A DNA stretch of 64,000 nucleotides, from the NCBI GenBank assembly GCA_012934845.2, contig WNNJ02002011.1, forward strand, positions 1 through 64,000, read 5' to 3'. This document shows, one piece after another, positions 9,613-22,414 of this stretch (within the stretch, counting starts at the first letter, position 1; the number at the start of each line of letters is the position of its first letter). This stretch comes from Pomphorhynchus laevis (taxonomy: Eukaryota; Acanthocephala; Palaeacanthocephala; Echinorhynchida; Pomphorhynchidae). The notes beneath the pieces were generated by a model. That model was not told the origin of the DNA and searched no databases. It was given only the letters and a program-made list of their open reading frames with translations. The position numbers and the translations under genes were made by a program.

Positions 9613-11266
9613 TTGTAGTCACAAAGTTCTTCAATTGTCGTTTGAATGCAGTTTTTGATGTACATGTTACTATGTGAGCAGGTAGATTGTTCTATACAGT
9701 GCGCACCCTATCTGGTAAACCTCTGCATACATCTCTGATGTGCCGTTTCGCCATGATGTGAAGGCCGTGATCTCTGAGTGTTGATTCCTTGCGGATGGGG
9801 AAGATATCTGTCAAAAGATGATCACGACGGTTTACGGCTGCACATGTCATCATTAAGTCTGATATTAAGAGAGACTTTTTAATTGATGTAACGCCTAACA
9901 AGTGAATTCTACTTTCAAATGGTAAGCATCTTATCGAGGGAACCAAATGAGTTGCTTTGCGTAGCACCTTTTCAATATTTGTATGCTCAGTTTTTGATTG
10001 AGGATGCATGGCTTGCGATGCATATAACACGTGACTCAGAATCGACGATTCGTAAAGTGGTTTTAATGACGGAATGTCGAGTCTGCGAATAGTTCTGCGT
10101 AGCATAGCAAGAATTTGTAAGCATTTAGTTTTGACTGCAGCGGAGCTGATATTTGTTTTTAGGTCATCTGTTATTATTACACCTAAGTCCTTGTAAGAGT
10201 TGACCAAGTTTATTTGCCTTCCGCTTATTTTATAGTTTGCAATATGTCGCCTGTGTCCAATGTGCATGTGAGCACATTTTTCTGTGTTTATAGTCAGATT
10301 CATTGCACCTGCCCAATACTGCAAGTTCGATATGTCCAATTGTAGGATGTGTACGTCGTTGTCGTTCTTTATGGCCCGCCAAATTTTAATATAATCTGCA
10401 TATTGAATACCTTCAGAAACTATAAGTGGTATTACGCTATTAATGTATATATTAAAGAGTGTTGGGCTCAGGACTGAACCTTGTGGAACGCCAGAGTGTA
10501 GTTGAATGTTAGATGAAAACGAGTCTTCTATTTTAACCGTAAATGAGCGACTGTATAAGAAGTCAGAAATCCAATGGACGATGCAAGTGTGCACTTCAAT
10601 GTCATATAATTTACCGATAAGGATTGAATGGTTACTCGATCAAACGCTCGCGATAAATCAAAAGACAATGTCAACGTCGTTTCCGGCATCTATCGAAGAG
10701 GCCCAGCTGTGTCTCGCGGTAAGTTTGTCGTAGTGGATCTTAGTTTACGAAAACCATGTTGTTGATTGATTATTCATGATTCCCTTCCTGTTGATGAATG
10801 TCTCCAATTCAGCAAGCACTATTCGCTCCAAGAGTTTGCAAGATATGCATGTAAGGCTGATTGGACGGTAGTTCGATAAACGTGATTTATTTCCTTTCAT
10901 ATAAATCGGGCACACTATTGCGGTTCTCCAGTCATCAGGTAAGGTCAATGTATATAACAAGGCAACAAATAGGCGATGAAGAGGTGTACACACAGTGGTA
11001 GCGAGTTCACGTAGGGCAATTGACGGTATGCCGTCTGGCCCAGAGGAATTAGTTCTTGGTGGTCTTCTTAGTTCCGAGAATACATTATTCAGTTGAAAGA
11101 TTTTTAGGCATTCGTCTAGATTAGCTGAGGTATTATTCCTTTCGAAACGTCCGAACGTTACCTTCTTACTGATTGATGAGGGTTCGCCATTGCAAATTCG
11201 TTTACAAATAAACCAGGAATCGATTTTTGGTCGCATAACAAGTTGTCCGCATCGTCCAATACGCAT
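9613..11266 (-). pseudogene. Reverse transcriptase and C-terminal domain of the Rex1-like LINE
   Basis: Two frames, 11266-10745 and 10594-9692. The first holds SGPDGIPSIALREL, YRPISLTCISCKLLERIV; the second holds SGVPQGSVLSPTLFNIYI and the motif C region QYADYIKIW, where the second catalytic Asp is changed to Tyr. The C-terminal part ends in a TAG that replaces a Trp codon near 9690, after which the same frame continues to about 9613. A frameshifted gap between the two frames contains motif A. Confidence 0.82.
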
Positions 11267-11576
11267 TGTAGTTGAGCGTGTATCGATTTGCTCTGCTTGG
11301 TTGCAAACGAATAGAATCGCTTTGGGTCAGATCGAATTTGGGAACATAGATTATTCAGGAATGTCCGTTACTCATTACGTTTACTTGAAGTCGCGTAGTT
11401 TCAAGCTTTTCTGTAAGCCTCGAAAGTGCGGTGCCCAGTTCTGTATTTGTGAAATGCCAAGTTGCGTTTTTTGATTGCCTGTCTTACAGAGTGTACGAGC
11501 CACTGAGTTGCTTGCCTTGGTTTCGTTTTACGTTCATAAAAGGTGAAAATATGTCAATCAGGTGACGGAGCACGTC

Positions 11577-12095
11577 TCAAAAATTGTTCCATGACATTTC
11601 TACGCCTACGGAGAATGGATCAAGCCATTGATGATGTGACAAAAGTGCGGCAATAGTGGTGTAGTCAGTTTTGTATACGTTGATTCTTGAAACAGGAGGC
11701 ACAAGATCCTTGACGATGTTTGGAAATGAGAGTTTTATAATTAGCACGAGATGATCGCTGGATCCTAAAGGAGGCCTAAAGTGTATGTGTTTGACGTCAT
11801 TGATGTTTTTTGAGAGGCGCAAGTCCAGAAGTAATGTGGACTCGTTTCTTATTCTCGTGAATTCGTGGACATGTTGCACTAGGTCATGGTCTATGAAATA
11901 TTCCAAAAGTAATTTATACTCAATGTCAAAGTTTTCCGTTTGTGAATAATCATTCCAACTTACATAAGGCATATTAAAGTCACCGCAGATTAACAGCCTT
12001 TTCTTATGCAAGTGACGGTTGATCGAATTCATAATATTGATAGTTGGTGATCTGGGAGAGCGATAGAACAAACCAACAGTAATATGTGATTCCAT
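11577..12095 (-). pseudogene. APE endonuclease segment of the Rex1-like LINE
   Basis: A 172-residue frame with VGLFYRSPRSP, LLICGDFNMPYVSWND (GDFN motif) and PPLGSSDHLVLI (SDH motif). It continues the domain begun at 12220-12960, with a frame change between them. Confidence 0.82.
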
Positions 12096-12219
12096 GTTGG
12101 ATTTAACTTTGATCCGGATGAGTCGTTACCGGCTGAGTTATCAACAGTTGATTCAAGAATTTTGCTGTATAGGACATCAGAAACAAATATGGCCACACCT
12201 CCATAACGTGAAGTTCTGT

Positions 12220-12960
12220 CTACTCTGTGAACACTGTACCCAGGTATTGCGATTTCAGATCACTGATTGACGATGAAAGCCATGTTTCAGTAAGTGCTAA
12301 GATATCAAAAGTCTCTTCATGTGTTAGATGAGACAGTTCGTCGAGTTTATTCGGTAAGCTCAGAACATTAGAAAACATTACACGAAAATTGCAGAAGTCA
12401 TTATTGGACATCGGCGCCATCGGAGAGTGAACTTTGATATTTGCCCGGTTGAGGTTATCAAAAATACTATTTAATGGCGTCACTGTTTCTGTGGGGGTAG
12501 CGGCGCACATAGTACGTCTGTGATCTACTGCGACACAAAGCTTCTGGACGTCCCCAGAGGTTACGAGTTGATTGCGAAGAGCGAAGTTTGGCCGCCAGTT
12601 CATACGCTTGTGTCGCACTACTTGAAAATTCTGAATTGATAGGTTAACTTCTCTATTTTGTCTCCTCTCTATTAATTCCAGTTTAGCGAGTGTGAGGAAA
12701 CGATTGGAGAGCTGGGAGTTGATGAAGTCTCCCGCAGTCTTCGTCATCGGAAGACAAAGAGGATATAGATAATATAGAGTCTGGCAAGGGATGAGAGCAA
12801 AGGTTATGTCTCCCGCAGTCTTCGACATCGGAATGCAAATAGGATATGGATAATATAGATGCTGGCAAGCGATGTAAGGAAACGTTATTAGTGGAAGGAT
12901 CGTGGAGGTTGGTGGAGGTGATTTTGATTGATTTATGTATGTTATTGAGAAACTAGACAT
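12220..12960 (-). pseudogene. N-terminal part of the Rex1-like LINE with start of endonuclease
   Basis: A 246-residue frame. The first half contains a tandem duplication of about 27 residues (YPICIPMSKTAGD and YPLCLPMTKTAGD), matching two about 80-base units at 12727-12880. The last 50 residues are the start of an APE endonuclease: FRVMFSNVLSLPNKLDEL and then LALTETWLS with the catalytic Glu. The frame stops before the rest of the endonuclease, which continues at 12095. Confidence 0.7.
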
Positions 12961-13379
12961 GAGCGAAGGGACGGGGGCGTCGGAAGTGAAGATGAAATGG
13001 GATGGGAAGTGTTTATGGTGACATGATCAGTGGGTGGAGAAAAAACCGGGGTGGTTTGAATGGATGTGTTGGAGGTTGATATGTGCTTATGAGAGATTTT
13101 GCGGATTAGTTTGTTTGCACAAAATCCACATACAAAGTATCCTTCAGACTTACTGTTGTCGCAGGTGATTGTGGTCTTGACGCTGAGGTCGTGTGCCGAG
13201 CGCTGTACTTGTAGTTGGTGTCGGTCGTATCTGTCTTTTTACGTCCTTCCATTAACGTCTTTGTGTGTTAAAGCTGTGAATATATAAAGGATTTGTGTTT
13301 CTCGTTTTCTGCAAATTTATCTATGGATAAGCATACTGATTAGGTGTATTCAAAATCCACACGTATACTAGGTTTAATC

Positions 13380-13545
13380 AGTAAAATGTTTTCGCCATTT
13401 CATGTATTTTTAGGATTGGCAAATTCTTACATATTGAGTAATTTGCTTTATGCATCTAGTGTGTATATCTAAGGACAAAAACGATAACGATCGATTGGAG
13501 CGGGTACTACGACGTGCAATGAAACTTATAATTTGCAAGAGTAAT
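13380..13545 (+). mobile_element. Short Rex1/CR1-like LINE fragment
   Basis: With one frame change it reads NLLYASSVYIS and then DRLERVLRRAMKLI, the C-terminal region found at 9692-10594. It lies next to but opposite the larger element. Confidence 0.6.
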
Positions 13546-13699
13546 GACTTATATATAAATAAATAAAGACTTTATTAAATACACCAAAATATAGCATGCA
13601 AGAATAAAATAAGGAAGGTCATAACCAACTTGGATAAAAAATGACAAAATTTTCCTTTGCTTTTTTTCATCTTCCCTTTCTCTTTCATGGCCTCAGGTC

Positions 13700-16092
13700 C
13701 AGGGGGATCTGAGCCCCCCAACCGATCCAACACGCCGCCTTCCGACTGAACCACCCGGGGTCTTTCACCCCCGAAGAATCCAATCGGCGCGGACTATGCT
13801 TGGTAAACGAGAGACGAGGAACTTAAGAAACCTTAGCCTTTGCTCTGGGGAACGTCCTCTTGAGAAGAAGACTAATCCCGAGATAGCCCAAGTGCCCCAG
13901 AGGCGCACCTGGGCTTTTCCCTTTCAATGACAGATGCTGAGCCCGTTTCAGGGCCCACCTAGCTTTCTTCAGGATACGTTTGAGTCTATCCAGGTCAGCT
14001 TTCGCCGACCAGTTCACCGTAACGGTGAACCCCAGGTATTTTACTCGACTTGTGAAGGTGGGAAGTGGTTCAGAGGCAAATATGGAGGAGAGCGCAGAGA
14101 GTGCTAATCTCTTAAGTTTTTCTTTGTAGCAGGTGTGCCATGAAAGACGACAACCCGCGATTTAGCTGAGTTTAAAATAAGATTGGATATAGGTAACTGA
14201 TCTTTTAATCTTAAAAAGAAACGGCTGATGTCAGAGACTACGTCTTTACACCTGTGTCCAGTGAACAGGGCTGTGGTGTCATCAGCGAACACCACAAGAC
14301 GTTGTTCGCGTTTAAATATTTTGAATAGTTTAATAGAGGCAGCAAGATATAAGATAGGAGAAAGTGGGGATCCTTGAGGTACACCCGTAATAGGGTAGAA
14401 CTGACGCGCATCAGGGTCGTCTTCATAGTAAAATCGCTTGGTAAACAACAGGATCTCCACTCTGTTCACAATTCTCGCAGGCAACCCGAGGGACCTGAGA
14501 GAAGAGATCACAAAAGGAATAGAGATGCGGTCAAATGCAGCAGAAAAGTCAAGGAAAACAGCCACAACTAGACGATGGCTATTCTCCCGACAGAACTGAT
14601 GCACTTCACCTACTGCTGAATGAACTGAGCGTCCTTTGACGAACCCATGAAAACCTGAATGGATCAAATTACGCCGAATTAAATGGTCGCGAATTTTACG
14701 CGAAAGCGCTTTTTCGTAAATCGACACGAGGGCATTTTGAATCGAAATGGGTCGCAGATCTTTAGGGCATGAGCAGGATTTTTTCTTAGGAATAAAAACA
14801 CGCTTACTAATATTGATGCCTGCTACATCGGATGGGGAGGCTAAAAGCATTGTGACGGCCACCTCTCTTCTCTGATCAGCTGTCAAAAGCTGACAGACCC
14901 GAGAAGAAAGTGGAACGACGGATTTGGAGATGCCCGGGAGTAGATCCCAGGAGTTAAGGATATCCGTAACAGATAGATCCCTACTCCTGAAGTTACACCA
15001 AGGCGGGATTGGTTGAGGTGATTGAGTGGCTCCATAGTTGTGTAGGGCTAGTAACTCCTCCAAAACTTTATCAAGGCCTACATTCCCTATCCAACCCAAT
15101 GCTCTATCCTTCCAGCAAACAAACTTCTCCTTCTTGAAAATCTTCCAAAAAGAAGACTGAGAAGGATTAAGGCGAGCGATACTCGTCCTATCCCTACTCA
15201 GCTGGAACCTGTATCTAGTGCTCCAGTATTCATTCGAGAGGGCCTGTTTGGCGGAAGCAGCGAGATTAGGGAGGTTCAGTAATTTTGCTAGGACCTTGAG
15301 TTTCGTCGGAGTGGGATTGTATATACGACCTTTATAGGTAGTTGATAAAATCGCGGTAGCTTGCGAAAAGAGGTAGGTATTAAATTTGGTCAAACTCTCA
15401 TTTCCTATTAAGGGAAAGAGTTGGATAGCCGCTTGAAAGAGGGCCACTCTGATCGGATCAAAGTGAAACCTCCTTCGAAGCAACATATCTTCCTCAATCC
15501 TCCAACGAATTAGATCATGAGAGGTGGACAATTGCTGGCGCGACTGCTCCGTGCAGAATGGTTTTTAACAACCACCTCAAGTGAAGCAGTAAAATGTCGA
15601 GGATAGAATTTGTTGATGTGCAATGAAAGGTAGGTGACGGGGGTTTGTGAATAAAACACCGTTCCTAGCTCTGCGAAGTGCTGCATTGATCCAACGACCA
15701 GTTCTGTCGTTGAAATCTCCAAGTATCATGTCATAACCGCTGTCAATAATACTATCCAGGAGGTCACGGCTCTTGTGAATTTCCCCTGGACGGATGTAGA
15801 CATTGGGCTGGACATGAGTAGTTTAATAGGAGGGAGGACCTTAAGGAGCACTTAACTAAGGTCAAGAGTCCTTGAGATGAAGAGGAGTGAGGTGGGGTTA
15901 TGTACTGAGTATAGTGGGAACATATATGCTTTGGGATAAATCGAGTAATGCCCTGGGGGAGACGGATAGACCGCGTCTCCTGAAGGACTATAACATCTGC
16001 ATCTCTACCAGATAGAAGTCTAAGGGCGGAAGCACCTCCCGAGTTTCACTGATGATATTCAGTGAAAAAGGCTCACGAGTACTCTGCATTGT
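13700..16092 (-). pseudogene. ORF2 of Jockey-like LINE copy A (EN + RT)
   Basis: The frame starts near 16092 (MQSTREPFSLNI) and is disturbed within the endonuclease. The long frame 15531-14104 holds the RT: KKKSCSCPKDLRPISIQ, motif A FLDFSAAFDRISIPF, motif B TGVPQGSPLSPILYLAA and motif C VFADDTTALFTG. The C-terminal frame 14017-13823 has NWSAKADLDRLKRILKKARW. No RNase H domain is seen. RT catalytic residues are intact. Confidence 0.85.
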
Positions 16093-16278
16093 GATGGATT
16101 AGTTGGATGGGGGATTGCCTACCTAGACAAAGCTAGGTGCAGGAAGGTTGCCCTTTCCACCACTAGCCCCCTCCAAGGAAGGTACTTGCCCCTGGGCAGT
16201 ATCTTCATTTCCCCTATTAGTCTTCTGTTGGATTAGCTTCCCAATCTTGAGCGGAAGGGCGGCATGGGCTGAAGCCCC

Positions 16279-17156
16279 TCACTTTTTTGACTCCGGAACC
16301 GAGGAAACAGGAAGCACAGGATTAGTCCCGATAACAGTTAGGATAGAGCGTACTAACTCCTTCATCTGCCGAATAGCATTCGAAGTCTTTAAGTCGATAA
16401 TCCGTAGAATGTCAGCGTCATCCATACGTGGAGATGCAGCGACCGCGAAGGACTTGGCCGGATTGGGCGGTTTCAACAAGAATAATTGTCTATATTCTTT
16501 GAATAGAGAGCATTTCCTGCTCCAAGCAGGATGGCACCCCCCCCCGCAATTCGAGCAGGAAAGGGGGCCTCGCAGCGATCGGTAGTTGTAAGAGAAGGAC
16601 AGCTGGTGGAGCTACAGACCCCACACGAAGGGGTCCCACTGCAGCTGGAGGCCCAGTGTCCCCATTTGTGACACCGGCTGCAGTGGGGATAGGTCAGATC
16701 ATCCCTCTCTGTGATCGTGAATTTAATATTGAAACCCATAAAGGGATTCGACGCAGAATTAGACAAGGATTCAGCAATATTTACGGGAGCATTGCAAAAG
16801 CCAACCGGGATAGGGTTCCCGTCCCTACCCCGGATTAACCTCAGATTGGTGACCTTGAATTTAGCCATAAAAGAACGTATATCTTCTTCTTCCATTGAAC
16901 AGGGAAGATTTGAAACTTTTAGCGATGCTAGGATAGGCTTAGATGAAATTTCACCATATTCAGCTAAATTGGCGGAGAAGTACTCCATGTAGTTTGCGGC
17001 AAGGTCATTCGAGACAAAAGAGATCTTCACCTCCGCAGTGTGTAATCTAACAGAGTTAAATAGAACCCTGTTCTGAAACTGTTTGGTGAAGGATCTCAAA
17101 AATTTGTTGTAGAAATCGTGTTTTTCAATCGGTTTCTTAACTTTAATTATCAGCAA
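16279..17156 (-). pseudogene. ORF1 of Jockey-like LINE copy A (Gag-like, CCHC knuckles)
   Basis: Frames 17156-16473 and 16479-16279. After an RRM-like N-terminal part (KVSNLPCSMEEEDIRSFM) come zinc knuckles beginning CSRCHKWGHWASSC, then CGVCSSTSC and a third Cys cluster. Three knuckles in ORF1 are normal for Jockey, I and R1 LINEs and bind RNA. The C-terminal piece (ADILRIIDLKTSNAI) is also seen in copy E. The frame is broken upstream near 17165, where the conserved opening GEVLPP-PIPKLKNLL is found. Confidence 0.8.
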
Positions 17157-17537
17157 ATTCTTTAATTTAGGAATGGGGGAAGCACCTCCCCATTACCTGA
17201 GACCATAGAAAAATTACTAACCTTGTTACTTGGATCTGTAGTTAGATTTACCTTTAATTTGTCATTTTTGTAGGATTATCGTTGATTTTTGAATGATTTT
17301 TGCTGCTATCGTTTGATAGCTCCGAAATTACTACACATTTTGTTCAATAATGACTTATGATGATTGGTTGATGTATATCGATATACATACGTTGCAAAAT
17401 CTTCGAGACTACAGATGTGTGATTGATATGGAAAGCAACACAACATCAAAACCACGTCAACGCCGACCACATTAAACATTGCACTCATCAATGGCATTCA
17501 TACATCAACCAGTCATGCACTACACTCAAAACTGAAC

Positions 17538-18726
17538 ATGTCGGAGCGTTCAAAGAACTCAATGAAAACTAATTTTCCTGCCAATGCAATAAACGAGGTA
17601 AGTGGAGATTTAGGTTCTCTTGAATATATTCCGGAGGGTGAACTTCCCCCGGTACCAAAATTATCCAACCTGGTGATTATCAGACTTTTGGTGCCTCTGG
17701 AAAGGCAGAACATGTTCAATGTTTTTATAAGAGGCTTTGCTCATCGATTTAAAAAAAAGGATATTGTTCAATGCGATTAAATATTATGAATCTGAGATTA
17801 AAATCTCATTCTGCACTCCTGATATCGCAATGTCGTACGTCGACTACTTTAAAAAAGAGCATTCGGAACAAGGTATAATTGCTTCCAAACCAATTCTGGC
17901 AACAATAAAGATAAATAACATGCCCACATACATTTCAGAACAAGATATATCAGCCCTAGAAACTGATTACAAAATCTCTAACGTGCGCTTTATAAAAGGG
18001 ATTAAAGGCTTCCCCATTCCCGTAGCGTTCTGCAATGCCCCGGTTGATGAAGCTCTAAAACTATCGATTTCGACATGCAATCCTTTTATGGGGTATAATT
18101 TGAGATTTTCAATAATCGAAACCGACTCACTAACGTACCCTCACTGCAACAATTGTCATCAGTGGGGGCATTGGTCCACTGACTGTTCTTTACCCCATTA
18201 GTGCGGCGTGCGTGGTACAACTGCTATACCTCTTGAGAAGTGCGAAGGTAAGCCATTCTGCGAAAACTGCGGTGGTGAGCACCCCGCATGGTCAAAAAAA
18301 TGTAAACTCTTTAAGGCGTACCAAAAGAGACAGGAGTGTGACAGCAAAACCGACTAGCTTCGTGAAAGCTGTCTCGTCTAACAATAAAGACGACAGGATG
18401 CTGAATACGGAAATCCTGAAACTTTAGAAATGCGGCATAAGGCATCAATGATTCAACTTAAAAAATTGGTCCAAAAATTGGTGGTTCAATTAGCGGAATA
18501 TTTCTGTTCTCCTCCTTCTGGGAAGACCAACAATATTAAGAAACCACCAAAATCTAAGAAACGAAACGGGTCAGCGCTGAGCATAGCCGCTCTGAAGCTT
18601 GCTCGGAAGGATTCGATCTGGGCTATGGCTAACGAGGGAAATGAAGATATCGCCCGTGGGCAAGCAACTCCATTTGTGGTGACGGGAAGCGGTAAAGGCG
18701 ACCTTTCCGCCTATAGTCGCGACTAG
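17538..18726 (+). pseudogene. ORF1 of Jockey-like LINE copy B
   Basis: Frames 17538-17780, 17737-18201, 18212-18427 and 18430-18726 follow each other. Features in order: GELPPVPKLSNLVIIRLL, an RRM-like fold, the knuckle CNNCHQWGHWSTDC (ends at an early stop), a second knuckle out of frame (CENCGGEHPAWSKKC), and a basic C-terminal region with KKPPKSKKRNGS. A product like this would coat LINE RNA. Confidence 0.78.
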
Positions 18727-18769
18727 GTGGAGGGCGTCCCACTTTGGTAACACTTACGCAATGGGAAGT

Positions 18770-21030
18770 AATCAAGGGCCTTTTTCACTAAATATCCTTC
18801 AGTGAAATTCGGGAGGTACTTCCGCCCTTAGCCTTCTATCTGGTAGAGATGCAGATGTTATAGTCCTTTAGGAGACGCTGTATCACTTTGTAAGAACGGT
18901 AAGCGTATAAGCATAGCCAATATCTATATTAGGCCAGGAGAAATTCACAAGAACCGTGACCTCCTGGATCAAATATTGGGGAGCGGTTATGACATGTTAC
19001 TTGGTGACTTCAACGACAGAACTGGTCGTTTGATTAATGCAGCACTCCGCAGAGCACGGATCGACTATATTATTCATAAACCACCTTCCCTCACTTTTCA
19101 TTGCTCTACAACAAATTCTCTCCTCGACATATTACTGATACATAATATGTGGTTCTTGAAACCCGTTTGCACTGAGCAGTCGCGTTAACAACAGACCACC
19201 TCTCATGACCTAATTCGCTGGCGGCTAGAGGACGATACGTTGCTTACAAGGTTTCACTTTGACCCTATAGCCTTCTTTCAGGCAGCTATCCAACTCTTCC
19301 CCCGAATTGAAATTTAAAGTTTGACCGAATTTAATTCCTACCTCTCATCGCAAGCTACCGCGATCCTTTCGACTACCTATAAAGGTCGAATATACAATCC
19401 TACTTCAACAAAGCTCAAGGTCCTAGCTAAAATGTTACACTTTCGCAATCTCTCTGTTTCCGCCAGATAGATCCTCTCGAATAAATATTGGAGCTCTATA
19501 TCTAGGCTCCAGCTGAGCATGGATAGGGTAAGCATTGCTCACCTAAACCCTTCTCAGGCTTCATTCTGGAAGATATTCAAGAAGGTGAAGTTTGTCTGCT
19601 GGAAGGATAGAGCCTTGGTTTGGATTGGTAGCATAGGCCTTGACAAAGTTTTAGAGGAGTCACTTTCCTTACATAATTATGGAGCCACTCAATCTCCCCA
19701 ACCAATCCCGCCTTGGTGTGACTTCAGGAGTAGGGACTTATCTGTTACAGATATCCTTAACTCCTGGAGACTACTCCCGGGCACCTTTAAATCCCACGCG
19801 CCACTCACTACTCGTGTCTGTCAGCTTTTGACATACAGTCAGAGAAAGGAGGTCGCCATCACAATGCTATTAGCCTCCCCGTCCGACATAGCGGACATTA
19901 ACATCAGCCGTCGAGATTTTTTACCTAAAAAGAGATTAATCACTTGTCCTAAAGATCTGCGGCCCATCTCGATTCAAAACGCCCTCATATCCATCTACGA
20001 GAAAGCGCTTGCGCGTAGAATCCGCGTTCATTTATGTAGGCGTAATTTGATCCCACCGAGTTTTCATGGGTTTGTCAAAGGGCGCTAGGTCCATTTATCA
20101 ATTGGTGAAGTGTGTCAGTTTTGTCAGGATAATAGTCATCAGCTTGCTTTGGCTGTTTTTCTTGATTTTTCAGCTGCATTTGACCGGATCTCCATTCCCT
20201 TCGTTATCTCCTCTCTCAGGTCCCTCGGGTTGCCTGCGAGAATTGTTAACAGGGTGGAGATATTGTTGTACACCAAGCGGTTCTACTATGAAGACGACTC
20301 TGATTCGTGTCAGTTCTACTCTATTACGGGTGTACCTCAAGGATCCCCACTTTCTCCTATCTTATATCTTGCTGCATCCATTGTACTATTCAAGAATTTT
20401 AAACGTGATCAACATCTAGTGGTATATGCTGATGATACCACAGCCTTGTTCTCTGGACGCAGGTGCAAATATGTAATATCTGACATCAGCCGTTTCTTTT
20501 TAAGATTAAAAGATCAGTTGCCCCCATCCAATCTTATTTTAAACTCCTTTAAATCGCAGGTGGTAGTCTTTCGTGGCGTTCCTGCCACCAAAAAGAAACT
20601 TAAGAGACTTGCACTCTCTACACTCTCCTTCATTTTGCAGCATCAACCACTCCCCATCTTCACGAGTCGAGTAAAATATCTGGGGTTCACTGTTACGGTG
20701 AATTGGTCGGCGAAAGCTGACCTGGATAGACTTAAATGTATCCTGAAGAAAGCTAGGTGGGCTCTGAAACGGGCCCAGCATCTGTCATTGAATGAGATAA
20801 CCCAAGTGCGCCTCTATGGTACTTTAGCTATCTCGGGATTAGTCTTCTTCTCACGAGGACGTCCCCCAGAACAAAGACTAAGGTTTCTCAAGCTCCTCAT
20901 CTCGAGATTACCAACCATAGTCCGCCTTGACTGGACTCTTAGGTGTGTGAGAGACCCCGAATGGTTCAGTCAGAGGGCGGCGCGCTGGTGCGGCCGAGGG
21001 GCTCAGATCCCTCTGGACCTGATGCCGTGA
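18770..21030 (+). pseudogene. ORF2 of Jockey-like LINE copy B (EN remnant + RT)
   Basis: Endonuclease remnant LLGDFNDRTGRLINAALRR with TNSLLDILL (18976-19188). The RT is in frames 19519-20088 and 20110-21030: PKDLRPISIQNALISIYEKA, FLDFSAAFDRIS, TGVPQGSPLSPILYLAAS, VVYADDTTALFSG. The C-terminal region ends RCVRDPEWFSQRAARW at 21030. The RT is interrupted once, at a TAG near 20086. Confidence 0.85.
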
Positions 21031-21150
21031 ATATAAGTTGAAGATTTCAAAATACACGTCGTGAACGGCTTCTATTTAAAGTTGTCTTTCGCATGTTTTT
21101 GTTTCTTAAGTTTTTATCGGTTATATAGTTATTAATAAAACCCTTATTTA

Positions 21151-22414
21151 TTTAACCAGTCATACAATGTAATACGAAAATATTCACTCACAACGTTGTA
21201 AGTCGCCTGAATGGAATCGATGAACAAAAAAATGTCTAAATTAATGTCTAAATCCTTATCAGTATATGGTAATCGCTACTGGTAATGGCTAAAGAACGAA
21301 CAATGAAGCGAATATAAATCAGATCATTTAGCTGAGTCTAAGTATTTGGCACTAAATACTTAGCTAAATACTTAGACTTATTACTTTTATTTAATACTTT
21401 TCACTTATTTCATAACTAAAAATCTGAATGAATTTCAACGTTTAAGTCAAACACACATACATTAAAATGAAGTAAGATGTGATTGATAATGCTAAACTTG
21501 CTTTCAGGTGAAAGTATTCCAATAGAATAAAATATTATAATACAACACAAGACAGTCCGGTTGCTGTTTTGCCTGATCAAGGTTTAGATAAATATGAAAC
21601 AAAAATTATCAGATTCTTACGGAGAAAAATCCATTGTATTTCATCCATCGGCCTGCATTAAACTCAATAACTTTCATTTGAAAATCGTCGCACTGGTCGC
21701 AATAGTCACTTATGTCATAATTGGCTACTGCAAACAACACCGATATACCCCGTCCAACACTACAATAGTTTATAAACCTGTTGAATAGTCTGCATACCAA
21801 ACGAATGTTCTCTCAATTATATAATGTAAATCCTAGCACTTTGACGTACTGTATTGTCGTTCACTATAAACTATTTATAATTGAACTTTAGGATTGTTAT
21901 GCAATGCCATTCATGCATTTTCGATTTTTGTCTATATTTTACGAAATGATACAGCTATTGCCAGTCCGACTGGTATATTTTATTTGTTAAATTGAATTTA
22001 TTTATTGACTGGTGAAATTAACTTAAATTATCTTACAATTCTATTGCTTTTAAGCAATTAAATGCCTTTTGTTTAAAAATGTGTATCATAGTGATTTCAT
22101 TACATGAAAAATTAATAAAATAGTATTGCATGTAAATTTTAGCATCAGGCCAGATATAACATTCTACAATTCGACCATTTGAAAATAACCACAATTTACA
22201 TTTAAGTTGAAATTAAATGACAAAAGTTTCGATATTCAGAAAAGATCACAGGTAGTCCAACTCCACCATATATGATATTGATTTGTAAATATGATAAATA
22301 TCACAATGAAGATACGTTCTGATTCTGTTGCCTAGCGGTTCCTTCGTTCTGTATTCTGTATATTAAACATTAAATTGCCTAGACATAATAATTTTTATTC
22401 AATAAGGAACAAAT
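21151..22414. other. AT-rich spacer, no recognised gene
   Basis: It holds a small copy/inverted-copy/copy fold-back at 21335-21378 (AGTATTT arms) and a 64-residue ORF at 21594-21788 with one hydrophobic stretch (IVALVAIVTYVIIGYC), which could be a tiny membrane protein or chance. No homology was recognised. Confidence 0.3.

Larger units (their letters stand above)
9590..13290 (-). mobile_element. Rex1/CR1-like non-LTR retrotransposon, near full length, decayed
   Basis: Read on the minus strand, the order is a Cys motif (TCDNSKSEGYFVCGFC near 13180-13120), a Pro-rich ORF1-like part, APE endonuclease, RT, and a C-terminal domain. The 3' UTR is short and T/A-rich near 9590. The coding region is split into at least four frames. 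The C-terminal layout (NLVNSYKDLGVIITDDLK) is typical of Rex1/CR1 relatives common in invertebrates. Confidence 0.82.
13553..17260 (-). mobile_element. Jockey/I-like LINE copy A
   Basis: The 5' end is near 17260 and the 3' end at 13553-13640 with an AATAAAG(T)CTTTATTTATTTA tail. It contains ORF1 (zinc knuckles), the EN part and RT of ORF2, and a GC-rich end of the coding region at 13690-13790. It lies head-to-head with copy B, 5' ends about 280 bases apart. RT motifs look intact; the endonuclease and ORF1 have several frame breaks. Confidence 0.9.
17520..21150 (+). mobile_element. Jockey/I-like LINE copy B
   Basis: ORF1 starts at 17538 (MSERSKNSMKTNFP), ORF2 ends at 21030 and the AATAAAACCCTTATTTATTTA tail lies near 21135-21160. 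Same family as copy A but in the opposite orientation. Part of the endonuclease (near 18875) is deleted relative to copy D. Several stops and frameshifts; RT core intact. Confidence 0.9.

Noticed and set aside
12683-12868. Second small protein in another frame within the Rex1-like ORF
   Set aside because: It is an out-of-frame reading of the duplicated 80-base units, with no independent support.
16030-16075. CTGATGA followed by GTGAAAAA on the plus strand looks like a hammerhead
   Set aside because: It is the antisense of the ORF2 start (FSLNI) of LINE copy A, and no stem II forms next to the core.
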